12,298 nucleotides of DNA from NCBI GenBank assembly GCA_005240015.1, contig SBBV01000477.1, positions 1 through 12,298 of the forward strand, read 5' to 3'. The notes beneath the pieces are model-generated. The model had not been told where the DNA came from. It did not search any database and worked only from the letters and a program-made list of their open reading frames with translations. Position numbers and translations under genes: made by a program. Shown one piece after another: positions 7,320 to 12,298 of the stretch. Positions within the stretch are counted from its first letter, which is position 1; the number at the start of each line of letters is the position of its first letter. This stretch comes from Candidatus Odyssella thessalonicensis (GTDB taxonomy: Bacteria > Pseudomonadota > Alphaproteobacteria > Bin65).

Positions 7320-7329
7320 ACGTTCGGAA
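7310..7329. promoter_or_regulatory. Imperfect palindrome overlapping the start codon of the PAS_5-like gene
   Basis: TTTCGAAC (7310-7317), a 4-base centre and GTTCGGAA (7322-7329) form arms that match at 7 of 8 positions, with the ATG (7319-7317) inside. A second palindrome, TCTCA-N5-TGAGA (7342-7356), lies at the predicted transcription start. Either could be an operator or an mRNA fold that limits translation. This is inference from symmetry only. Confidence 0.25.
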
Positions 7330-7362
7330 ATCCTTGTTTTGTCTCACGAAATGAGATTCGCC

Positions 7363-7391
7363 ATAAAATGAGGGCCGCTACCGAAAGTCAA
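7363..7391 (-). promoter_or_regulatory. Sigma-70-type promoter for the PAS_5-like gene (and possibly MFS)
   Basis: On the minus strand TTGACT (7391-7386, five of six to consensus) is followed after exactly 17 bases by TTTTAT (7368-7363, four of six). The surrounding 100 bases are noticeably AT-richer than the rest of the window. Transcription would start near 7356, giving a leader of about 37 bases before the ATG at 7319. Confidence 0.5.
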
Positions 7392-7435
7392 AATATATCT
7401 CCGACTGCGCGCTTTGATTAGCGGCCGAGGGGTGC

Positions 7436-8572
7436 TCACGCGGCGCCGAGCGCGCGGCCGATGATGATCTTCTGGACCTCGCTGGTGCCCTCGTAGATCT
7501 GGCAGACGCGCACGTCGCGATAGATGCGCTCGACCGGGAAGTCGGCGAGGTAACCGTAGCCGCCGTGGATCTGGATGGCGGCGGAGCAGACGCGTTCGGC
7601 CATCTCGCTGGCCTGGAGCTTGGCCATGGCCGCCTCGGTGAGGCACGGCCGCCCGGCGTCGCGCAGGCGTGCGGCGTGGTGCAGCATCTGGCGCGCGACC
7701 TCGATCTCGGTCGCCATCTCGGCGAGGCGGAAGCCGATCGCCTGATGCGTGATGATCGGCTTGCCGAACTGCTTCCTCTCCTTGGCATAGGCGAGCGCCG
7801 CCTCGAACGCCGAGCGCGCCATGCCGATCGCCTGGGCCGCGATGCCAAGCCTGCCCGCCTCGAGATTGGCGAGCGCGATGCGATAGCCCTCGCCCTCTTC
7901 GCCGAGCCGCGCCGAGCCTGGGAGCCTGATGTCGTCGAATTGCAGCGCGCAGGTGTCCGAGGCGCGCTGGCCGAGCTTTTCCTCGCGCCGCAGCACACGG
8001 TAGCCGGGCGCGTCGGTCGGCACCAGGAAGGCCGTGATGCCGCGCTTGCCGGCGGCGGGATCCGTGACCGCAAAGGCGAGGACGATGTCGGCGATGCTGC
8101 CCGAGGTGATGAACTGCTTGGTGCCGCTGAGCACATAGCCGTTGCCGTCGGGGCGCGCCCGGGTCCGGAGATCGGAGGCGTCCGACCCCGCCTGCGGCTC
8201 GGTCAGCGCGAAGGCGCCGAGCATCTCGCCCTTGGCGAGCGGCTTCAGCCATTGCTCCTTCTGCTCGGGCGTGCCGAAGCGTTCGATCGCGAGGCAGTCG
8301 GGCGCGTTGTTGACCGACATGATCGTCGAGACCGCGCCGTCGCCGGCCGCAATTTCTTCCATCGCCAGCGCGTAGGAGACGTAGTCGGCGCCGGCGCCGC
8401 CCCATTCCGGCGAGACGGTCATGCCCATGAAGCCGAGGGCACCCATCTCGCGGAGCAGATCGAGCGGCGGCTCGCCGGTCTTGTCGCGCTCGCCCGCGCC
8501 GGGCCAAAGCTTCTCCTGCGCGAAGGCCCGCGCGCTGTCGCGGATCAGGATCTGCTCTTCGGTGAGGATCAT
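7436..8572 (-). CDS. Acyl-CoA dehydrogenase, short/medium-chain (butyryl-CoA dehydrogenase-like)
   Basis: 378 residues, full length for a bacterial FAD-dependent acyl-CoA dehydrogenase, which oxidises an acyl-CoA to the trans-2-enoyl-CoA and passes electrons to ETF. Visible are the N-terminal helical domain (LTEEQ... to about 120), the flavin-binding FALTEPQAGSDAS (121-133) and TKQFITSGSIADI (151-163), the mid signature LEAGRLGIAAQAIGMA (237-252), KERKQFGKPI (264-273), QIHGGYGYL (334-342) and QIYEGTSEVQKIIIGR (358-373). Glu361 in YEGTSE is the expected catalytic base. That placement argues for a short/medium-chain enzyme and against isovaleryl-CoA dehydrogenase, whose base is elsewhere. AAGG seven bases before ATG supports the start. 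Upstream lies a hairpin repeat, so it may not be cotranscribed with the SDR. The exact substrate is unknown. Confidence 0.93.
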   Translation of the reverse strand: MILTEEQILIRDSARAFAQEKLWPGAGERDKTGEPPLDLLREMGALGFMGMTVSPEWGGAGADYVSYALAMEEIAAGDGAVSTIMSVNNAPDCLAIERFGTPEQKEQWLKPLAKGEMLGAFALTEPQAGSDASDLRTRARPDGNGYVLSGTKQFITSGSIADIVLAFAVTDPAAGKRGITAFLVPTDAPGYRVLRREEKLGQRASDTCALQFDDIRLPGSARLGEEGEGYRIALANLEAGRLGIAAQAIGMARSAFEAALAYAKERKQFGKPIITHQAIGFRLAEMATEIEVARQMLHHAARLRDAGRPCLTEAAMAKLQASEMAERVCSAAIQIHGGYGYLADFPVERIYRDVRVCQIYEGTSEVQKIIIGRALGAA

Positions 8573-8600
8573 GGCGACGCCTTTACGGAGCTGACATCGC

Positions 8601-8651
8601 CGCTCTCCCCTTGAGGGGGAGCTGTCGAGCGCGCGTCTTCGCGCGCTCGAC
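8601..8651. repeat. Double-hairpin palindromic element upstream of the acyl-CoA dehydrogenase
   Basis: CTCCCC (8605-8610) pairs with GGGGAG (8616-8621) around a TTGAG loop. Directly after it, GTCGAGCGCGCG (8624-8635) pairs perfectly with CGCGCGCTCGAC (8640-8651) around a TCTT loop. The 12-bp GC-rich stem would be very stable. It lies between the 30-codon ORF and the acyl-CoA dehydrogenase and could separate their transcripts. No T-run follows on the minus strand. The form suggests a dispersed intergenic repeat. Confidence 0.65.
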
Positions 8652-8684
8652 TGAGGGGCGAAAGCCGCACAGATCTCACCGAAC

Positions 8685-8777
8685 TCACGACCAGCCCACG
8701 CAGTAGGGCTCGGGCTTCATGTCGACCGGATGCAAGGCGTTCCCCACGTTCATCTGCGCGATGTGAAATTCGCTCAT
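8685..8777 (-). CDS. 30-residue ORF, N-terminus resembles DUF3291; possible gene remnant
   Basis: The predicted product begins MSEFHIAQMNVGNALHPVD and ends EPYCVGWS. The ribosome site is the best in this half of the window: AGGAGG is seven bases before the ATG and overlaps the TAG stop of the upstream SDR, so translation should be coupled to it. The first ~19 residues look like the start of DUF3291 proteins (about 140-155 residues), as I recall them. The match ends abruptly, and the frame stops shortly before the hairpin element at 8601-8651. It is probably the stump of a DUF3291 gene cut by a deletion or repeat insertion. A genuine small protein cannot be excluded. No function is assigned. 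Confidence 0.5.
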   Translation of the reverse strand: MSEFHIAQMNVGNALHPVDMKPEPYCVGWS

Positions 8778-8788
8778 TCGCTGCCCTC

Positions 8789-9472
8789 CTACCAACGCAG
8801 CTCCTGGCCATCGTAGTTGAGAAAGCGGCCGTTGTGATGCGGCTCGAGGCGGTCGACGAGCTGGCGCAGCGCGCTCACGCTCGCCTCGACCGCGATCGGC
8901 GCCGCGGCGGTCCCCATGTCGGTGCGCGCCCAGCCCGGATGCACGGCCGTGCAGATGATGCGCTTCGGGATGAGATCGATCGCGAGGCTCTTCACGACCA
9001 TGTTGAGCGCCGCCTTCGACGAGCGATAGAGATAGCGGCCGCCCGAGAGATTGTCCGAGATCGAGCCGGCTCGACTCGAGAGGAACAGCATGATCCGCCG
9101 CTGCGAAGCCGCGACATTGGGCAGGAACGCCTCGGCCACGCGCATCGGCCCCATCACGTTGACGCGCAGCATGTGTTCCCAAAGCGCGTAGTCCATGTCC
9201 CCGAGCGAGGTCTTCGTGTTCGCGGTGATGCCGGCGTTGTTGATGAGGAGGTCGATCGGCTCGCCGGCGAGCCCCTTCGCCAGCTCATGAATCTGAATCG
9301 GCATTTCGATATCGAGCCGATGAAGCTTCACATCGCCCGTGACCGCCTTGAGCGCGTCGGCGAACATCGGCTCGCGGCAGGTTGCGTGCACGCGCCAGCC
9401 TTGGGCCGAGTACTGCGTCGCCAATTCCAAGCCGATGCCGCGATTGGCGCCGGTAATGAGGATCGACGGCAT
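8789..9472 (-). CDS. Short-chain dehydrogenase/reductase (SDR), C-factor-like
   Basis: 227 residues with a complete classical SDR Rossmann fold, a little shorter than the usual 250. It has the cofactor loop TGANRGIG (7-14), LLINNAG (75-81), the strand with LSSRAGSI (131-138) and the catalytic YRSSK (149-153, Tyr-x3-Lys), with a serine near 132-133. VHPGWARTDMG (177-187) follows. It should reduce or oxidise an alcohol/carbonyl using NAD(P)H. An Arg at position 11 and the lack of an acidic residue at the end of beta-2 are compatible with NADP preference, which is a weak inference. It most resembles CsgA/C-factor-type SDRs of unknown substrate. The ATG at 9472 is only four bases after the hydrolase stop, so the two form an operon. 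A 30-codon ORF follows with its ribosome site on this gene's stop. Confidence 0.92.
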   Translation of the reverse strand: MPSILITGANRGIGLELATQYSAQGWRVHATCREPMFADALKAVTGDVKLHRLDIEMPIQIHELAKGLAGEPIDLLINNAGITANTKTSLGDMDYALWEHMLRVNVMGPMRVAEAFLPNVAASQRRIMLFLSSRAGSISDNLSGGRYLYRSSKAALNMVVKSLAIDLIPKRIICTAVHPGWARTDMGTAAAPIAVEASVSALRQLVDRLEPHHNGRFLNYDGQELRW

Positions 9473-9476
9473 CGGC

Positions 9477-11003
9477 CTATTCGTCCTCGCTCTTGCGCTT
9501 GAAGCGGGGATGGCTCGGTGTCGGGCCGCAGAAGAGCGTGAGATCGCGATCGGGCTTGGCGAGGAAGGCGCCCAGCGCCGCCTGCGCGCAGGCCTGCTCG
9601 CTGGCATCGTGCGCGGCGGCGCGCACGACGACGAGCTGGCTGCGGGGCAGCGCGCGCGCCGTGATCACGGCCCATTCCGGCGGGGTCGCGACGTCGAACC
9701 AGCCGGAGACGACCAGGGCCGGCACGTCGCTCTTGACCGGCGCGCGGTCGAGCCCCGGCGCCTTGCGCGCGGTCCAGATCGGGCACGGCTTGACTGCGAG
9801 CGCGTAGTTGAGCCAGCCGCTGAGATGCGGCAGCTGCTTCGCTGCGCGGCGCTCCTCGCTGTCGTCGGCCACCGGCGTGTCGTTGCAGTCGACGAGATAG
9901 GAGACGCCGGCGGTGACGAAAGGGCCGTAGGCGACCTGGTCCCAGTCGGCGAGCGGGTCTTGGAGCGCCTCGCTCTTGCCCTCGGCGAGCCGCTCGACGA
10001 CCCAGGGCAGCTTGGCGATCCCGTCGGTCGTGTAGAGCAGGCTGTCGACGACCGAGAGGAAGATCACGTCGTTGACCTGGAAGACCTTGGGCGGCAGCAG
10101 CGGCGAGGGATCGCTCTTCACCGCCATCGGCCGCGCACGCAACCGCTCGACCACCTGCTCGAAGCGCCGGCGGAAATCGGGATAGTCGCCGTGGCACTCC
10201 GCATCCTTCTCGCAGGCCTCGAAGATGCGCTCCATCGTGGCGGTGAACGCCGAGGCCATGTGCAGCTTGCCGGCGATCTCGGGCGGGTAGGCGCCGTCGA
10301 GGATCAGCGTGCGGATACCCACGGGATTGCGGCGGGCCAGCGTGAGCGCCACGCGCGTGCCGTAGGACTGGCCCCAGAGATTCACGCTTTTCCAGCCGAA
10401 CTTCGCCTTGAGCGAGAGGACGTCGTCGGCATTGGCATTGGTATCGTAGGCCTCGAGATCGACCCCCTCGCGCGCGAGCCGGTCGCGGCACGCCGCCATC
10501 GCGGCCTTGGCGCGCTCGAGGTTCATCGGATCGTCGCGCGTGGCGTCGATCTCGGGGCACTCGAGCGCGGGCCGCGCGCCGCCGACGCCGCGCTGGTCGT
10601 AGACGATGAGATCGCGCCCATCGAGCCAGGGCAGATCCTTGAACTTGCCCTTCCACATGTGGGCGAAGCGCTTCTCGGTGTAGGCGACGGCGCCGGGGCC
10701 GCCGCTGATCAGCAGGACCGGGTCTTCCTGCTTCGGCCGCTCGGGCGCCTCGAACACGATGACCGGGAGCCGGATCAGCCGGCCGCCGCGGCGCGCGCGA
10801 TTCTCCGGCACGTAGAGCGTATAGCAGGTCATCCGGCGCCCGCTCTCGCTGGCGAAATCGCAGGCGCGCGGGACGAGTTCGGTGCGCGCTTCGGGACCAT
10901 AGAGCCCATCGAGCAGCCATGGCCGCTCGTAAATGTAGACATATCCGGCGGCGCCGGCGGCAAGCGCGAGGAGGATGGCGGCGACGACTGTCCTACGGCG
11001 CAT
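9477..11003 (-). CDS. Membrane-anchored alpha/beta hydrolase, TAP / proline iminopeptidase-like
   Basis: 508 residues. Residues 1-24 ([20 protein letters not shown]) are a basic head plus hydrophobic segment, an uncleaved signal anchor or signal peptide with no lipobox, so the enzyme probably acts in the periplasm. The hydrolase core has ISGGPGAVA (99-107, oxyanion loop), [13 protein letters not shown] (133-145), the nucleophile elbow LWGQSYGTR (209-217, Ser213) and the C-terminal TAP-like part with [12 protein letters not shown] (431-442, Asp437) and RAAAHDASE (461-469, His465). Four to six cysteines suit an exported protein. Family members release N-terminal residues from peptides or cleave esters; the substrate is unknown. 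The ATG at 11003 is preferred. A TTG one codon upstream sits better behind the GGGGG, and a longer frame to 11132 only reads through a repeat. The SDR follows four bases later. Confidence 0.88.
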   Translation of the reverse strand: MRRRTVVAAILLALAAGAAGYVYIYERPWLLDGLYGPEARTELVPRACDFASESGRRMTCYTLYVPENRARRGGRLIRLPVIVFEAPERPKQEDPVLLISGGPGAVAYTEKRFAHMWKGKFKDLPWLDGRDLIVYDQRGVGGARPALECPEIDATRDDPMNLERAKAAMAACRDRLAREGVDLEAYDTNANADDVLSLKAKFGWKSVNLWGQSYGTRVALTLARRNPVGIRTLILDGAYPPEIAGKLHMASAFTATMERIFEACEKDAECHGDYPDFRRRFEQVVERLRARPMAVKSDPSPLLPPKVFQVNDVIFLSVVDSLLYTTDGIAKLPWVVERLAEGKSEALQDPLADWDQVAYGPFVTAGVSYLVDCNDTPVADDSEERRAAKQLPHLSGWLNYALAVKPCPIWTARKAPGLDRAPVKSDVPALVVSGWFDVATPPEWAVITARALPRSQLVVVRAAAHDASEQACAQAALGAFLAKPDRDLTLFCGPTPSHPRFKRKSEDE

Positions 11004-11024
11004 CAATTCGCTAACCCCCACAAT

Positions 11025-11130
11025 GTCGCCCCCGCGAAAGCGGGAGTCCAAACCGCCGCGCCGCAGGCTGAAAGCTTCTCGCGGAAAGCACGTCGGTGGA
11101 GAGAGTCGTCCCCGCTTTCGCGGGGACGAC
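11025..11130. repeat. Paired palindromic repeat between thiolase and hydrolase genes
   Basis: GTCGCCCCCGCGAAAGCGGG (11025-11044) is an inverted relative of the element at 11105-11130, where GTCGTCCCCGC (11105-11115) pairs perfectly with GCGGGGACGAC (11120-11130) around a TTTC loop. The two copies face each other about 60 bases apart, a BIME-like arrangement. It lies 35 bases after the thiolase stop and 22 bases before the hydrolase ATG, thus in the 3' end of one message and the leader of the next. It lacks a T-run, so termination is uncertain. Confidence 0.75.
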
Positions 11131-11165
11131 AAGCTTAATCGCCTGATCCGCGGTTGTCGCCGACT

Positions 11166-12298
11166 TCAGTTGATACGCTCGATCGCGAGCGCCGTTGCCT
11201 CGCCGCCGCCGATGCAGAGCGAGGCCACCCCGCGCCTACCGCCCACCTTGTCGAGCGCGTTCATCAGCGTCACGACGATGCGGGCGCCGGAGGCACCGAC
11301 CGGGTGGCCGAGCGCGCAGGCGCCGCCGTGAATGTTGACCTTCTCGTGCGGCAGGCTGTGCTCCTTCATCGCCGCCATGGTGACGACGGCAAAGGCCTCG
11401 TTGATCTCCCAGAGATCGACGTCTTTGGCGCTCCAGCCGGCCTTCTCCAGCACTTTCCTAATGGCGCCCACCGGGGCGGTGGTGAACCAGGCCGGCTCCT
11501 GCGCATGCGTGCTGTGCGCGACGATGCGGTAGCGCGGCTTCAAGCCCCGCTTCTGCGCCGCGGAGAGCCGGGTCAGTACCAGCGCCGCGGCGCCGTCGGA
11601 GATCGAGGAGGAGTTTGCCGGCGTCACCGTGCCGCCCTCGCGGAACGCGGGCTTCAGGGTCGGGATCTTCTCGATCTTCGCTGTGAAGGGCTGCTCGTCG
11701 CGCGCGACTTGCCGCTCGCCGCCGCGGTCCTTGACGGCGACCGGCACCAGCTCGCGCGCGAAAGAGCCGTCCTCGTTCGCCTTCTTGGCGCGCGTCAGCG
11801 AAGCGACCGCGAACTCGTCCTGCTGCTTCCGCGTGAACTGATAGTGCTGCGCCGTGTCCTCGGCGAAGGTGCCCATCAAGCGGCCCTTCTGATAGGCGTC
11901 TTCGAGGCCGTCGATGAACATGTGGTCCCAGACGCGGCCATGGCCCAAGCGCATGCCGGTCCGCGCCTTGTCCATGAGATAGGGCGCATTGGTCATGCTC
12001 TCGAGCCCGCCGGCCACGGCGATGTCGTTGATGCCGGCCGCGATGCTGTCATGCGCGAACATCGCCGCCTTCATGCCCGACCCGCACATCTTGTTGACGG
12101 TCGTGCAGCCGACATCCCACGGGATGCCGGCGCCGTGCGCGGCCTGGCGCGCCGGCGCCTGGCCCATGCCGGCCGGCAGCACGCAGCCCATGATGACTTC
12201 CTGCACCTGATCGGGCTTCACGCCCGATTTCTCGAGCGCCGCTTTGATCGCAACGGCGCCAAGTACGGGCGCCGTGATGTCCTTGAGCTCTCCCTGGA
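11166..12298 (-). CDS. Acetyl-CoA acetyltransferase / beta-ketothiolase (partial, N-terminus outside window)
   Basis: 376 codons are inside the window, and the frame is open to base 12298. A complete thiolase is about 390-395 residues, so roughly 15-20 N-terminal residues are missing. The first complete codons read [20 protein letters not shown]. Signatures are [12 protein letters not shown] with the acyl-accepting Cys, [47 protein letters not shown] with the catalytic His, and [12 protein letters not shown] with the second Cys. All catalytic residues are intact. The enzyme condenses or cleaves acetoacetyl-CoA or longer 3-ketoacyl-CoA. It may serve fatty-acid or amino-acid degradation, or acetoacetyl-CoA supply, but direction and chain length cannot be told from sequence. 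It is followed by a paired palindromic repeat, then the hydrolase on the same strand. Confidence 0.93.
   Translation of the reverse strand, partial: QGELKDITAPVLGAVAIKAALEKSGVKPDQVQEVIMGCVLPAGMGQAPARQAAHGAGIPWDVGCTTVNKMCGSGMKAAMFAHDSIAAGINDIAVAGGLESMTNAPYLMDKARTGMRLGHGRVWDHMFIDGLEDAYQKGRLMGTFAEDTAQHYQFTRKQQDEFAVASLTRAKKANEDGSFARELVPVAVKDRGGERQVARDEQPFTAKIEKIPTLKPAFREGGTVTPANSSSISDGAAALVLTRLSAAQKRGLKPRYRIVAHSTHAQEPAWFTTAPVGAIRKVLEKAGWSAKDVDLWEINEAFAVVTMAAMKEHSLPHEKVNIHGGACALGHPVGASGARIVVTLMNALDKVGGRRGVASLCIGGGEATALAIERIN

Noticed and set aside
7314..7325. SOS (LexA) box at GAAC-N4-GTTC
   Set aside because: The alphaproteobacterial SOS box is a direct repeat GTTC-N7-GTTC. This is an inverted repeat with a 4-base centre, so it does not fit.
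7436..8572. Acyl-CoA dehydrogenase as the isovaleryl-CoA dehydrogenase of the leucine operon
   Set aside because: The catalytic base is in YEGTSE, typical of short/medium-chain enzymes, and the gene is 4.7 kb from the operon with opposite-strand genes in between.
9339..11138. 599-codon open frame on the plus strand opposite the hydrolase
   Set aside because: It is a composition shadow of a well-supported hydrolase gene with intact catalytic motifs, and shows no family signature itself.
12219..12221. GTG as the true start of the thiolase
   Set aside because: The frame continues upstream to the window edge with good thiolase sequence ([12 protein letters not shown]), so the real start is outside.
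1..12298. CRISPR array, prophage, secretion, defence or biosynthetic cluster
   Set aside because: No regularly spaced direct repeats, integrase, transposase, nuclease-helicase pair or synthase domains were seen. All larger ORFs are metabolic enzymes, one transporter or small-domain proteins.

Overview
This is a GC-rich stretch of a bacterial chromosome. The codon use, gene families and abundant intergenic palindromes suggest an alphaproteobacterium, but no rRNA or other taxonomic marker is present, so that is an inference. Coding density is high: no gap between genes exceeds about 200 bp, and no tRNA, rRNA, CRISPR array, prophage or insertion sequence is visible. The content is catabolic metabolism, mainly acyl-CoA chemistry, plus several enzymes of uncertain substrate.

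Left region (1-2845). A leucine-degradation operon runs on the minus strand: methylcrotonyl-CoA carboxylase beta subunit (mccB), methylglutaconyl-CoA hydratase (liuC) and the first 62 codons of the biotin-carboxylase-bearing alpha subunit (mccA). liuC and mccA overlap by one base (TGATG). The mccA gene then breaks abruptly: the first ~99 bases of the window encode a slightly later part of the same protein on the opposite strand. This is the signature of a fold-back chimera, a misassembly or a small inversion, and it is the most checkable anomaly here. In the normal pathway MccA and MccB together carboxylate 3-methylcrotonyl-CoA, and LiuC hydrates the product to HMG-CoA.

Middle region (2846-7319). 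A fumarylacetoacetate-hydrolase-family gene is divergent from mccB. It is followed on the plus strand by an endonuclease/exonuclease/phosphatase-family protein. Convergent to these on the minus strand are a PhnB-like VOC protein, a 12-helix MFS transporter and a small protein resembling the PAS_5 family. The last has a good sigma-70-like promoter of its own. The convergent junction carries a perfect 28-bp inverted repeat.

Right region (7436-12298). All genes are on the minus strand: a thiolase (N-terminus outside the window), a membrane-anchored serine alpha/beta hydrolase of the TAP/proline-iminopeptidase type, a short-chain dehydrogenase, a 30-codon ORF with an ideal Shine-Dalgarno overlapping the SDR stop codon, and a short/medium-chain-type acyl-CoA dehydrogenase. 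The thiolase and dehydrogenase fit beta-oxidation-like acyl-CoA turnover. The hydrolase-SDR pair is tightly spaced and probably cotranscribed.

Four different palindromic repeat elements occupy the gaps at 3720-3889, 4910-5014, 8601-8651 and 11025-11130. I see no convincing new defence, mobile or biosynthetic system. The observations most worth checking are the mccA strand switch, the 30-codon ORF and the repeat elements.
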